This document shows positions 53,342 through 62,751 of a DNA stretch of 64,000 bases, piece by piece (positions within the stretch are counted from its first letter, which is position 1; each line of letters starts with the position of its first letter). The translations under genes were made by a program, and so were the position numbers. The DNA comes from Clostridiaceae bacterium Marseille-Q4149 (GTDB lineage: Bacteria; Bacillota; Clostridia; Oscillospirales; Oscillospiraceae), in assembly GCA_018228685.1 (NCBI GenBank), contig CP073691.1, forward strand, positions 372,001 to 436,000. Direction: 5' to 3'. The notes beneath the pieces were generated by a model. The model was not told the origin of the DNA. It saw only the letters and a list, made by a program, of their open reading frames with translations, and made no database searches.

Positions 53342-54217
53342 CTATTTGATCTGGCGAATGATGTCCCGGGCCTCGGTGATGAAGCGCCGGGCGGCGGGCC
53401 GCAGCTCCCGGCGGTCCCGGGTAACGATGCCCAGCTCCCGGAAGGCCGGCGGGTCCAGGGGCACCGCCTGCACGGCGTCCCGGCGGCCCTTGAGCACCAG
53501 CTCCGACAGGACGCTGACCCCCAGGCCGTGCTCCACCATGGAGATGATGACGCTGTCGGACACCTGTGTGGTGCGGATCACCGGCGTGACGCCGGAGCGG
53601 TTCAAGGCCCGGAGAATGTCCAGGTGGAAGCCCATGGAGGGCATCAGAAACTCGTGGCCGCTGAAATCCCGCACGTCGAATCGCTCCCGGCCGCCCAGGT
53701 CATATTCCGGCGGCAGGATGGCCAGCAGCGGGTCCTCCGCCAGGGGGAGCCAGTCCATGGTCATCCCGTCCTGGAGGCTGGCAAAGCCCATGTCCGCCTT
53801 GTCCTCCCGGACCCAGCGGTATACCTCCTCCACGCTGCCCATCTGGATATCCACCGTCAGCTCCGGGTGGATCCGGCGGAACTGCTGGATCACCTCCGGC
53901 AGCCAGTGCATGGCGATGCTGGAATAGGCGGCCACCCGAATGGTGTCCTCCTTGTGGGAATTGATCAGGGCGATCTCCCGGTCCAGGGCCTGGGAAGCGG
54001 ACAGCACCTGGCGAACCAGGGGATAGATGCGCTCCCCCGCCGGAGTCAGCCGCACACCGGCCCGGCCCCGCAGCAGCACCGGAAAGCCGATGTCCCGCTC
54101 CAGACTGTTCATCATGTGGGTCATGCCGGACTGGGTATAGCCCAGGGCCTCCGCCGCCCGGGTGAAGCTGCCATGTTCCACAGCCGCCGCCAACGCCTCC
54201 AGTTTCTTCGTATCCAT
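53342..54217 (-). CDS. LysR family transcriptional regulator
   Basis: The 291-residue protein has a LysR N-terminal winged helix (ALAAAVEHGSFTRAAEALGY, recognition helix about residues 15-40) and a periplasmic-binding-type effector domain (IRVAAYSSIAMHWLPEVIQQ). It lies 10 bases upstream of the fusion acyltransferase gene on the same strand, so the two may form one operon. The ligand is unknown. Confidence 0.92.
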   Translation of the reverse strand: MDTKKLEALAAAVEHGSFTRAAEALGYTQSGMTHMMNSLERDIGFPVLLRGRAGVRLTPAGERIYPLVRQVLSASQALDREIALINSHKEDTIRVAAYSSIAMHWLPEVIQQFRRIHPELTVDIQMGSVEEVYRWVREDKADMGFASLQDGMTMDWLPLAEDPLLAILPPEYDLGGRERFDVRDFSGHEFLMPSMGFHLDILRALNRSGVTPVIRTTQVSDSVIISMVEHGLGVSVLSELVLKGRRDAVQAVPLDPPAFRELGIVTRDRRELRPAARRFITEARDIIRQIK

Positions 54218-54467
54218 GTGCGCCTCCCGCCATGAAAGAATTTCATGTTCCTATTATACAACGTACATTTTCCCCAGGCAAGAGAGGAATTCTATGCATT
54301 TTGCCCAATTTTCAGGAAGCTATCCTGCACGAACCGTAAAAAATGGATGATTCCATGACATTGTGTAATGGTGAAATGAGATTTTGTCGCTTTACAAATT
54401 TTTTCTCATGGTGTATCTTAGCTACAGTAATTCCTACGACATGAATTGCTTTTCCTTTCTATCCTCA
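54218..54467. other. intergenic region before LysR
   Basis: About 250 AT-rich bases between the divergent LysR gene and the terminator of the carboxypeptidase gene. No gene seen. Confidence 0.4.
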
Positions 54468-54505
54468 AACAAAGAGAGCCGCACGAACGTGCGGCTCTCT
54501 TTGTT
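54468..54505 (-). terminator. 18-bp terminator of carboxypeptidase gene
   Basis: Perfect 18-bp arms with a two-base loop, 13 bases past the M32 stop, T-rich on the minus strand. Confidence 0.85.
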
Positions 54506-54517
54506 ATGCCGGGGGCG

Positions 54518-56017
54518 TTACAGACCGTAGACCTCCGTGAACTTATCCCGGAGATAGGCGGTGTAGCAGGTGGGGTCGAAGGGGCCGCAGACGGACTCGA
54601 ACAGGGGCGTGGGGTCCTTCATGCAGCCGTATTTCCAGATCTTCTCCTCCAGCCAGCAGTTGATCTGCGTCAGCCGGCCGGTGGCCACGGCGGCGGACAC
54701 GTCGAAGTCCTTCTGCATCTGCCGCAGATACTGGGCGCCGTAGGCCGAGCCGATGGCGTAGGAGGGGAAATAGCCGATGTTGCCATTGGCCCAGTGGGAA
54801 TCCTGGAGGATGCCCTCCCGGTCGTTGGGCACGTCCACGCCCAGATACGCCTTGTACAGGCGGTTCCACTCGGCGGGCAGGTCGTGGGCCGTCAGCTCCC
54901 CGGCGAACATCCGCCGCTCCAGCTCATAGCGCACCATGATATGCAGGCAGTAGGTCAGCTCGTCGGCCTCGGTGCGGATCAGGGAGGGCTGGGCCTTGTT
55001 GATCATGCGGTAAAAATCCTCCGGGCTGACGTCGTCCAGCCGGGGGGCGAAGTGCTCCCGGAGCCAGGGATAGATGATCCCGCAGAAGGCCCTGCTGCGG
55101 CCGATGATGTTCTCATAGAACCGGGACTGGCTTTCGTGGATGGCCATGGACACGCCGCCGCCCAGGCAGGTGCGGGACAGCTCCCGGCCCACGTGCAGCT
55201 CATACAGGGCGTGGCCGCCCTCGTGGACCACGGAGTACAGGGACGAGGCCACTAAGTCCGCGTGATAGTTGGTGGTGATGCGCACGTCGTCCCGGGAGAA
55301 GTTGATGGTGAAGGGGTGCTCCGTCTCCCCCACGATGCAGTGGTCGCGGTCGATGTCCATGACGCCCATGACGAAGTCCGTGAACTCCCGCTGGATGGCC
55401 ACGGGGAAGTCCCGGTGCAGGGGGGCATCGTTCACCCGATTGGCGTGGGCCTGGACCTGCTCGATCAGGGGCACCAGATCCCGGCGCAGGGCGGCGAAGA
55501 ACCGGTCGCAGGTGTCCCGGGTCAGGCCCCGCTCAAACTGGTCCAGCTGGGCGTCGTAGGGGTCCTTCTCCGGCTGACGGTAGCCCGCCAGGCGGCGGCA
55601 GCTGTCGAAGATCCGCTGGAGATACGGCTCAAACAGGGCATAGTCGCTGCGCTCCTTGGCCTCGTGCCACACGGCGTCGGCCTTGGACACCAGCTGCTGA
55701 TAGGCCACAAATTCCTCCTGGGGAATGCGGTGGGTCTGTTCATAGTCCCGCCAAAGCTCCGATACCTTCCGGGCGGTGACGGGGTCCAGCCGGTCCCGGG
55801 CCTGCACCAGGGTCTGGAGCATCTCCACCGTCTCCGGGGCGGTGGTCAGAATGTAGCTCATGCGGGACAGCTCCCCCAGGGTGTCGGCCCGGACGTCCGC
55901 CGAGCCCTTGGGGGCCGCAGTGGCTCCGTCGTAATACAGCACGCCGGAGGCGTGGTTATAGGCAAAGGCCTGCTTTTCATAGGCGGCCAGCCTTTCCAGT
56001 GCCTGAGATACGGTCAT
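54518..56017 (-). CDS. M32 family carboxypeptidase (Taq type)
   Basis: The 499-residue protein is a zinc metallocarboxypeptidase of family M32. The catalytic HEGGHALYELHVG motif (HExxH) lies near residue 266, with ETEHPFTINFSRDDVRITTN ahead of it. Downstream GGVSMAIHESQSRFYENIIG supplies the third zinc ligand region. Length fits the family. It removes C-terminal residues from peptides in the cytoplasm. ATG 56017 follows AGGAGG. Confidence 0.93.
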   Translation of the reverse strand: MTVSQALERLAAYEKQAFAYNHASGVLYYDGATAAPKGSADVRADTLGELSRMSYILTTAPETVEMLQTLVQARDRLDPVTARKVSELWRDYEQTHRIPQEEFVAYQQLVSKADAVWHEAKERSDYALFEPYLQRIFDSCRRLAGYRQPEKDPYDAQLDQFERGLTRDTCDRFFAALRRDLVPLIEQVQAHANRVNDAPLHRDFPVAIQREFTDFVMGVMDIDRDHCIVGETEHPFTINFSRDDVRITTNYHADLVASSLYSVVHEGGHALYELHVGRELSRTCLGGGVSMAIHESQSRFYENIIGRSRAFCGIIYPWLREHFAPRLDDVSPEDFYRMINKAQPSLIRTEADELTYCLHIMVRYELERRMFAGELTAHDLPAEWNRLYKAYLGVDVPNDREGILQDSHWANGNIGYFPSYAIGSAYGAQYLRQMQKDFDVSAAVATGRLTQINCWLEEKIWKYGCMKDPTPLFESVCGPFDPTCYTAYLRDKFTEVYGL

Positions 56018-56131
56018 TTTGCGTCTCCTCCTGTTTCAAATTCTGAAAATATCGTACCCCATACGCCGCCGGATGTCAACCGGTGAAAGATTTTTCGAAG
56101 CCGGGGCATACTAAGGCCGGAGGTGAGAGAG

Positions 56132-56353
56132 ATGAAGCGAAAGGACCGCGGCTTCCCCTACGACGCCGCGCCGGACGTGCATCAGTTCCGGGGCGTGCCC
56201 CAGAATTGCTTTGACCTGGTGAACCAGTACGGCACCTATAATATCCAGCCCACCACCGACACGGAGAATCTGTTCCCCCTGATCGGGCCGGAAATGCCGG
56301 AGCGTTGGCGGCATATGAGCCTGGGCAAGGACGACCTGGAGCATCTGGGATAG
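56132..56353 (+). CDS. small hypothetical protein
   Basis: The 73-residue protein (FPYDAAPDVHQFRGVPQNCF then DLVNQYGTYNIQPTTD) has no family I recognise. GGAGGTGAGAGAG precedes ATG 56132. A single cysteine and a proline-rich middle are the only marks. It is divergent from the M32 gene. Confidence 0.6.
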   Translation: MKRKDRGFPYDAAPDVHQFRGVPQNCFDLVNQYGTYNIQPTTDTENLFPLIGPEMPERWRHMSLGKDDLEHLG

Positions 56354-56441
56354 CCCACCGCAGGGAGCGGCGGGCGGGATAAAAGGCAGGCGGGGCGGGG
56401 CCCCGGGCATCGCACACGCCCCGCCTGCCCTTGAAAAAGCA

Positions 56442-56469
56442 TTGACACCGGCGGCAGAACCCTTATAAT
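56442..56469 (+). promoter_or_regulatory. promoter of small membrane protein gene
   Basis: TTGACA (56442-56447) and TATAAT (56464-56469) with a 16-base spacer. Confidence 0.75.
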
Positions 56470-56496
56470 GGTAGTATCACCACTGAGGAGGCCGCT

Positions 56497-56703
56497 ATGG
56501 ACAACAAGAAAAAAACCGACAGCATCATGCGCTATGTGGTGTATCTGCTGTGCGGCGTGCTGCTGGCGGGGTATTCCCTGCTGAAATGGAACGCTATGAG
56601 CGAGATGAAGTATCTCTATCTGGCCATCGGCGTGATCTGGGTCATTTACGGCGGTGTCCGGGCCCTGGTGCTGGCCCGGCGGCAGAAGCAGAACCGGGAA
56701 TAA
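56497..56703 (+). CDS. small membrane protein
   Basis: The 68-residue protein has two membrane helices (YVVYLLCGVLLAGYSLLKW and YLYLAIGVIWVIYGGVRALV) and a basic C-terminus. GAGGAGG precedes the ATG. It has its own consensus promoter and terminator. Function unknown. Confidence 0.72.
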   Translation: MDNKKKTDSIMRYVVYLLCGVLLAGYSLLKWNAMSEMKYLYLAIGVIWVIYGGVRALVLARRQKQNRE

Positions 56704-56708
56704 GCAAT

Positions 56709-56732
56709 GGGCGTACCGCAAGCGGTACGCCC
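56709..56732. terminator. bidirectional terminator
   Basis: GGGCGTACCGC and GCGGTACGCCC are perfect 11-bp arms with a two-base loop between convergent transcripts. Confidence 0.75.
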
Positions 56733-56741
56733 TGTCTGCAT

Positions 56742-56866
56742 TTATCCCCCCAGCAGCCACAGCACCACGCCGTATACCACGCTGGCGGCGGTGCCGAATA
56801 CGATCACAGGCCCGGCAATCAGGAACATTTTGGCGGCCATGCCGGTGATCAGGCCCTCTGCTTGTG
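56742..56866 (-). pseudogene. 3' end of an interrupted membrane-protein gene
   Basis: The minus strand reads GLITGMAAKMFLIAGPVI, then VFGTAASVVYGVVLWLLGG and a stop at 56742, with GC-rich codon use like the chromosome. Its N-terminal part is absent because the serine recombinase element begins at about 56867, where composition turns AT-rich. The gene may continue at the element's far end beyond this window. I do not recognise the family. Confidence 0.6.
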
Positions 56867-56952
56867 TCAAGATAGGACACATAATTTTTTTGCTTTTCTC
56901 GAATTTTACGATTCACTCCAACGGTAATCAGTTATTTCTTCTCAAAGGCTCA

Positions 56953-58560
56953 TCATCCGGCCAGCTGAGCAACTGCTTTTATGATTTCCTCAGTGAAATC
57001 ATCGTGACACCGGAAATCAATCTCTATTCGTCCATTTTCATAGACACGGACCTTCTCTATCAGTTTCCGAAGGTCTTTTGGGCGGTACTCATTCAAAAGC
57101 TGAATACCCTTGGCATCTGCTTCTAACACAGCAGCTTTTTCTTTCCCAACCCTCAATTTTGTAATCGTTGCTTCCGTTGCTGCCAATTCATCACGCATGG
57201 AATCTATTGCGGTCTGGCGTTCTTCCTGGGCAGCGATAAATTTATCTCGCGTCATCCTGCCATTTCGGTATTCTTCATATAAGTCGAGCTTGCTGTTTTG
57301 CGCTCGTTGAAGTGTACGTTTGAGCATCGCAGCTTTCTTTTCAAGCAATGGTTCCTCTCGATTTGCGTTCACTTTCACCTGCACAGCCTTTTCCGTCAGT
57401 GTTTTCGCCAGCATCTTTACGACCTCAAGAACACTTGATTGCAGCGTCTCGATTGGTTCATGGAGCCGTGTGCAATCCGCATTAGAAGAAACGCCAGCTT
57501 TTAAGCAAAACAGATGCGTTACTTTTCCCTTGGATTTTTGGAGTTTTCGTCCGCAATACCCGCACACAAATAAATTATCTGCTCTTTCGCCAGCTGTGTT
57601 TTGATTAACGGTCTTAATTCGACTTCTGCGTGATGCAGCCGCCTCACTAAACATATTCTGGGAGATGATTGCCTCATGTGTATCTTCCACGATGATCCAT
57701 TCGCTCTGCGGGAGCGCTCGCATCTTCCCAGTGCTGATTCCCACCGTTTCTCTTTTGTTGGAAATCATTTTTCCTGTATAGCGCTCATCCTTAATGATAC
57801 GGAGCACGGTACATGCTACCCATATCGGTTTCTCCTCAAGAATACGTCCATTGTAGAACTCACCATTCTTTTCCTTATAGCTTGCAGGGGATGGAATGCC
57901 ATCATCATTTAATGCACGAGCAATTTGTGAGGCTGTTCTTCCGGCAATACATTCTTCAAAGATTCGTACTACCACCGGTGCTGTTTCCTGATCCACAAGC
58001 AAATGGTGCTTATCTTTAGGATCTAACCGATATCCATAAAAAGCGCTACCGCCCCGATACTCGCCGCGTCGGCTCCTGGTTTTGTTTGCACTCCTTACTT
58101 TCACAGATAAATCCCTGCTGTATAATCCGTTGATCAGATTCCGCAGCGCAAGCTCCAATCCGCCTGTCGTACCGATAAAATTTTCACTGTCAAAGTTATC
58201 ATTTGCAGAGATAAAACGAGTTCCGAACAGCGGCAATATCAGCTCCAGATATGCACCAACCTCCAAGTAATCTCGTCCAAATCGCGAAAGATCCTTGACC
58301 ATGATCGCTTGTATTTCTCTCCGGCGTATCTGCTCCATCATAAGCATGAATTGCGGTCTGTCAAAATTTGTGCCGGTATACCCATCGTCACAGAACTCGA
58401 CAACCTCATATTCACAAAGCTCAGTGTGCTGCTCATAGTAATCACGAAGCAGTTTTCTTTGGTTTGTTACGCTATTACTTTCCGCCTTCCCGGAGGATTT
58501 AAGGTCTGCGTCCTCCGCCGATAAGCGAATATAAAATGCGAGCGTTTTGTTACATTGCAT
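56953..58560 (-). CDS. large serine recombinase 1
   Basis: The 535-residue recombinase has a resolvase domain (FYIRLSAEDAD with nucleophilic Ser near residue 13, FCDDGYTGTNFDRPQF, VKDLSRFGRDYLEVG), a recombinase domain, a zinc ribbon (CGYCGRKL about residue 330) and a coiled coil. It excises or integrates the element from 56.9 kb. ATG 58560 follows GGGAGG, inside the end of recombinase 2; the longer frame to 58608 lacks that site. Confidence 0.88.
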   Translation of the reverse strand: MQCNKTLAFYIRLSAEDADLKSSGKAESNSVTNQRKLLRDYYEQHTELCEYEVVEFCDDGYTGTNFDRPQFMLMMEQIRRREIQAIMVKDLSRFGRDYLEVGAYLELILPLFGTRFISANDNFDSENFIGTTGGLELALRNLINGLYSRDLSVKVRSANKTRSRRGEYRGGSAFYGYRLDPKDKHHLLVDQETAPVVVRIFEECIAGRTASQIARALNDDGIPSPASYKEKNGEFYNGRILEEKPIWVACTVLRIIKDERYTGKMISNKRETVGISTGKMRALPQSEWIIVEDTHEAIISQNMFSEAAASRRSRIKTVNQNTAGERADNLFVCGYCGRKLQKSKGKVTHLFCLKAGVSSNADCTRLHEPIETLQSSVLEVVKMLAKTLTEKAVQVKVNANREEPLLEKKAAMLKRTLQRAQNSKLDLYEEYRNGRMTRDKFIAAQEERQTAIDSMRDELAATEATITKLRVGKEKAAVLEADAKGIQLLNEYRPKDLRKLIEKVRVYENGRIEIDFRCHDDFTEEIIKAVAQLAG

Positions 58561-60253
58561 ATCTTTCAACCTCCCTTTGGCGGATTGCGGCAAGATGAAT
58601 GACTTCATCTAATTCATTTCTGAAATTAAATTTAACCTCAACATGTCCGTTATTGTACAGAATCATTTCATCAATAAAGGCATCTACCATTTCTGCTGTT
58701 AATGTATCAGCATCCTTGTACTGTTCGATCAGCTCGGCCCACGATCCGCTTGCTGCAAACGACGGGTTGTACTTCTGGCATTCTTTTTCGAGTTCAGCAA
58801 GGAAAATACGCAGTTCGTCGGCCTTTGCAGCATATTCCTGCCCCATGCTGATATAATCATTTTGGCTGAGTGTCCCGTTTGCAAATTCCTCATACAGGGA
58901 AGCCTTTAATGACACATATCTATCAATTTGCTTTTTTACTCCACGAATCTGATCGCTGTAAATGCGAAACTTTGTTTTGCTGGATTCCTTCTTGTTCAAT
59001 GCAGCAAGAAGCTCTCGCGCATCTGTAAACAGCTTGATCTGTGTGCGAATCAGTTTTAGAGCGATATCCTCAACATCCTGTTTTTTTACTGCCTTTTTGA
59101 TGCAGTAGGAGGAATTATAGTTTTCGTGCAAAGAACAGTAATACCAAGGAACACGCTCCCCGGCATGATTTTTCTTGTTCCTCAAAAACATAGCTTGTCC
59201 GCATTCGCCACACCGGAGATGGCCCTTAAAAATACTCGCCCGTTTACTCTTGGAATCATATACGGCAGCCTGCCCAAGTTCCTCCTTCAAGCGCTGGAAA
59301 TACAGCTGAACCTGATCGAATAGTTCCTTCGTTACAATCGGTTCATGTGTTCCCTTAGTAACAATCCATTCCTCTTTTGGAGCAGGACGGGAACCCTTTT
59401 GACCTGTGGAATGATAAGTTGATCGGAATTTCCCCGAAATCATCCAGCCAAGGTATACTTCTTCGGTGAGGATGCGCTTTATCGTTTGCATATACCATTT
59501 TGAATTCTTAAAGTGGTCGGTAGATGCGATACCACGATCGTAAAGCAGCCGCCCGGGGGACGGTATTCCTTCGGAATTCAAGGTCGTTGCTACATAGTGC
59601 AATGTATTTCCGTCGGCAACCATCTCAAACATTCGCTTTACCACCGGTGCGGTTTCTTCATCGACCACAAGATGATGCTTGTCCTTGGGATCAAGGCGGT
59701 ATCCATACGGTGCACGGCTTCCGGCAAATTTACCTTGCTCTTGTATTGTGCGCATGGATGAGCAGATCTTTCTTGAAATATCTTTGGCGTACATCTCATT
59801 TGCCAGGTTTTTTATCTGAATCGATATATCTGCTTGTTGAAATTTTGTGTCAAATCGGTCTGTTACTGCAATGAAACGGCATTGAAAGAACGGGAATACC
59901 ATTTCGATATACTCTCCGGACTCCAAATAATTTCGCCCAAGCCGTGAAAGATCTTTCACAATAATACAGTCGATCTTGCCATCTCTCAGATCATTCATCA
60001 TACGCGAAAACTCAGGTCGAATAAAATCTGTTCCGGATATATCATCGTCGCTGTAAATATCAAAGACGGACAGATCCGAATGCTCTGACACATAGTCTCT
60101 CAGCAGCTGTAGTTGGTTGCCAATCGTATCAGCCTCGCGTTTTCTTTCTGTTTCTACAGAGATGCGTGCATATAATCCGGCCTTATATATTCTATCCGCC
60201 GCCGGCATCTGAATTGGCTCTGCGGCAGCGTTTTTCCGGCTTTTCCGTGCCAT
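58550..60253 (-). CDS. large serine recombinase 2
   Basis: The 567-residue recombinase has the same order of domains: resolvase ([55 protein letters not shown]), recombinase domain, zinc ribbon CGECGQAM near residue 355 and coiled coil. Its stop overlaps the start of recombinase 1 by 11 bases, so both are made together and could act jointly. ATG 60253 follows GGGAGG. Confidence 0.88.
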   Translation of the reverse strand: MARKSRKNAAAEPIQMPAADRIYKAGLYARISVETERKREADTIGNQLQLLRDYVSEHSDLSVFDIYSDDDISGTDFIRPEFSRMMNDLRDGKIDCIIVKDLSRLGRNYLESGEYIEMVFPFFQCRFIAVTDRFDTKFQQADISIQIKNLANEMYAKDISRKICSSMRTIQEQGKFAGSRAPYGYRLDPKDKHHLVVDEETAPVVKRMFEMVADGNTLHYVATTLNSEGIPSPGRLLYDRGIASTDHFKNSKWYMQTIKRILTEEVYLGWMISGKFRSTYHSTGQKGSRPAPKEEWIVTKGTHEPIVTKELFDQVQLYFQRLKEELGQAAVYDSKSKRASIFKGHLRCGECGQAMFLRNKKNHAGERVPWYYCSLHENYNSSYCIKKAVKKQDVEDIALKLIRTQIKLFTDARELLAALNKKESSKTKFRIYSDQIRGVKKQIDRYVSLKASLYEEFANGTLSQNDYISMGQEYAAKADELRIFLAELEKECQKYNPSFAASGSWAELIEQYKDADTLTAEMVDAFIDEMILYNNGHVEVKFNFRNELDEVIHLAAIRQREVERYAM

Positions 60254-60254
60254 T

Positions 60255-60350
60255 TTATCCCACCTCCCTTTGGTTGATATAGTAATCCTTCACGCGGGAT
60301 ACCAGAGCCTCATAATCCTGCATATGGGCAAATGTCACTTCAATTCGCTT
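60255..60350 (-). pseudogene. remnant of a third recombinase-operon gene
   Basis: The minus-strand frame PKRIEVTFAHMQDYEALVSR then VKDYYINQREVG ends at 60255, one base before the recombinase 2 start. Upstream, an in-frame start is missing; a plausible MIMPLYKN start at about 60380 is in another frame. It looks like a frameshifted or truncated small gene leading the recombinase operon. Confidence 0.35.
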
Positions 60351-60407
60351 AGGTTTTTATACAATGGCATAATCATAAAACACCAAAAAACCGAGCCAAC
60401 CTACACG

Positions 60408-60446
60408 AAAACGTCGCTATTTCTTTGTGAAAAGCGACGTTTTTTT
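60408..60446 (+). terminator. terminator between recombinase operon and ParB operon
   Basis: AAAACGTCGCT pairs AGCGACGT followed by seven Ts on the plus strand. Confidence 0.7.
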
Positions 60447-60571
60447 ATGGCTCGGAGAGAGAAAGGAGTGGTGCCGATTATATATTTTGAAAAGGAAAGG
60501 GGGAAATCTTTTTAAGGTGGCCGGGCCGTGTGGTCTGACCTTTTTTCATTTCAAAAAAGGAGGTTTTGTGA

Positions 60572-62104
60572 ATGGCGGATGACAAGCTGAAAACGGGCCT
60601 GGAGGAACAGCAGGTCCCGGAGTCCCCCGGCCCTGCCGAGCCGGGCGGCTCTCCCACACCAGAACAGCCCGCGCCGGAACATCCCGGCCCGGAGGCTCCA
60701 CAGGAAGAAAATACACCCGCTGCCCCGTCTGGAAAGGTCATTGATCTGACGGAGGCGCGGGCCGCCGGGGAAAAAACAGCGGAAGGCCCGGCTGTCGAGG
60801 AGGGCTCCCCCAAACATGGGGATGAGGCGTTCCGTGACTTGTTCGGGAACGAGAAAAAACCACCCTGGGAAAAATCCCTGGATGAAATCAAGGAGGAGGA
60901 AAACGCACAAAAGCGCCGGGGCCGTCCCAAAAAGGCAAAGGATAAGGTGGAGCCCAACAAGCCGGAAAAGGGGCCGGGCACCCGCAAGGGCCGCCCAGCT
61001 AAGGCTGACAAGGCGGCCCTTGACAAGTCCCCGGCCCCCGGCGTTCTGGACAAAGTGTCCAGAGGTGGAAAAAAAGATAAGGACAAGGAAACGGGCTCCG
61101 GGGGGATTGGGCCCGGCGTGAAAGCTCCAAAAGGCAAGGCCGCCCCTGTCAAGGAGGCGGAGGCGCCGCCCCCGGAGATCAAGCTGCCGCCTATGCCGGA
61201 AGTCCCGCCCCGCCCGGTGGAAGAGGGAAAAATCGTCTATCTGAAAATGGCGGAGCTTCACCCGTTCCATACATTCCGGGAGCACCCCTACAAGGTACAG
61301 GACGATAAGGCCATGGACGATCTGGTGGGGACGATCAAAGAGCATGGCATTATGACACCTGCTACCGTCCGCCCGGAAAAGGACGGCAAGGGCTATGAGA
61401 TCATCGCCGGACACCGCCGACACCATGGCGGCACACGGGCCGGGCTCGAGGAAATGCCCTGTATTGTCCGGGAGATGACCGACCTGGAAGCTGTCCGGGA
61501 AATGCGCAACAGCAACAAGCAGCGGGGTGAACCGCTCCCCAGCGAGCTTGCAAAGCTCCTGGATTTGGAACTGGAGGCCATTAAGCGCCAGGGGGCCCGC
61601 CCCAAAAACGAGAAAGAGGCGGAAGCCCTGGGTAAGCTCTCGGTGGAGATTGTGGGCAAGGAGCATGACATGAACTATAAAAAGGTGCTCCGTTATGTCC
61701 GGCTCAACCATCTTGTCCCGGAGCTTCTGGAAAAGGTGGACGCAAAAAGCATGGGCTTTATGCCCTCCGTGGAGCTGTCGTACATCAAGCCGGAAAACCA
61801 GCGGCTGATTGCCGTGTCGATTGATGGGGAGGTGGCGTCCCCCACCGTCAAGCAGGCAAAGCGGCTCCGGGAGCTGGATCAGGAGGGCTTGCTCAATGGT
61901 GACGTGATCGATGGTATTTTAAGCGAGGAAAAAAGGGAGGTTGATAACGTGATCATCAGTACCGACGAACTCAACAAATATTTTGGCAAGGAAGTGACCC
62001 CGGCCAAAATGAAAGCGCAGATTTTGGCCTTGCTGGACGAGTGGAAAGAAAAGCAGCCGCCCGAACTGGCAAAGCCGGAGAAAAAGAACGAACTGGACAA
62101 GTAA
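60572..62104 (+). CDS. parB: ParB-type protein with long disordered N-terminus
   Basis: The 510-residue protein has about 215 residues of Pro/Glu/Lys-rich, probably disordered sequence (PAEPGGSPTPEQPAPEHPGP). The ParB nuclease-like domain follows: MAELHPFHTFREHPYKVQDD, then IIAGHRRHHGGTRAGLEEMP near residues 275-295, with a helix-turn-helix region afterwards. AAGGAGG precedes ATG 60572. It starts the ICE-type operon with ArdA and PcfB. A palindrome shared with two sites downstream lies inside its coding sequence. Confidence 0.83.
   Translation: MADDKLKTGLEEQQVPESPGPAEPGGSPTPEQPAPEHPGPEAPQEENTPAAPSGKVIDLTEARAAGEKTAEGPAVEEGSPKHGDEAFRDLFGNEKKPPWEKSLDEIKEEENAQKRRGRPKKAKDKVEPNKPEKGPGTRKGRPAKADKAALDKSPAPGVLDKVSRGGKKDKDKETGSGGIGPGVKAPKGKAAPVKEAEAPPPEIKLPPMPEVPPRPVEEGKIVYLKMAELHPFHTFREHPYKVQDDKAMDDLVGTIKEHGIMTPATVRPEKDGKGYEIIAGHRRHHGGTRAGLEEMPCIVREMTDLEAVREMRNSNKQRGEPLPSELAKLLDLELEAIKRQGARPKNEKEAEALGKLSVEIVGKEHDMNYKKVLRYVRLNHLVPELLEKVDAKSMGFMPSVELSYIKPENQRLIAVSIDGEVASPTVKQAKRLRELDQEGLLNGDVIDGILSEEKREVDNVIISTDELNKYFGKEVTPAKMKAQILALLDEWKEKQPPELAKPEKKNELDK
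61044..61064. repeat. TTCTGGACA palindrome, copy 1
   Basis: TTCTGGACA-AAG-TGTCCAGAG inside the parB gene. Identical 9-base flanks occur at 62115 and 63463. Confidence 0.75.
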
Positions 62105-62114
62105 CCGCCCCCGC

Positions 62115-62135
62115 TTCTGGACACTTTGTCCAGAG
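62115..62135. repeat. TTCTGGACA palindrome, copy 2
   Basis: TTCTGGACA-CTT-TGTCCAGAG, 11 bases after the parB stop. Inner arms CTGGACA/TGTCCAG are perfectly complementary. Confidence 0.75.
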
Positions 62136-62408
62136 GCAGACGCTCCCCGTTTGGGATGGGCTCTGCGGTGATATATCCCCCGTCGCCGGGTATCTTCCAG
62201 CACAGCCGGGTACAGGCAGTCAAGGGTGCAGCGCACCGCCGCATAGCGGCGGCCATGCCCTTGACGGCCTGGCCCGGCTGTGCTATTTCCGGCGAAGCGA
62301 CGGGGGTATATCCTCCAGAGCCGCCCCCTTTCCCATGAATGGGAAAGGGCGGGGAGATAGGGTTGACGCTATCTACTATATATAAGGAAAGAAATGGAGG
62401 TTTTGACT

Positions 62409-62750
62409 ATGAAACGACCCCTTGCGTATGTGACCGCCGCATGGCGCGGCGACGAGTGCGAGATTACGGAACAGGCGGCTAAATACTGCCGTATTGTCTA
62501 TGACGCGGGCTATTCCCCCATCTGCCCTATGCTTTTCCTGCCGCTGTTCCTCAATGACGCGGTGCCGGAGGAACATAAGAACGGCATCGACATGGGGCGC
62601 GACCTGCTCCGGCGCTCCCGCGTGTTGGTGGTGTGCGGGAACTATGTCAACGAGGCGGTAAAGAATGACATCGCCGTTGCCCAGCGGCTGGGGATCACAG
62701 CCACCACCCTGGAGGGCATTTTGACCGTCAAGGGCCAGGGGCGGCGCTGA
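62409..62750 (+). CDS. DUF4406-like nucleotide hydrolase/transferase-fold protein
   Basis: The 113-residue protein (PLAYVTAAWRGDECEITEQA, IDMGRDLLRRSRVLVVCGNY and VNEAVKNDIAVAQRLG) resembles DUF4406/DUF7768 proteins of the nucleoside deoxyribosyltransferase-like fold. Such proteins occur in phages and conjugative elements. GGAGG precedes ATG 62409. It ends one base before ardA. Confidence 0.72.
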   Translation: MKRPLAYVTAAWRGDECEITEQAAKYCRIVYDAGYSPICPMLFLPLFLNDAVPEEHKNGIDMGRDLLRRSRVLVVCGNYVNEAVKNDIAVAQRLGITATTLEGILTVKGQGRR

Positions 62751-62751
62751 T

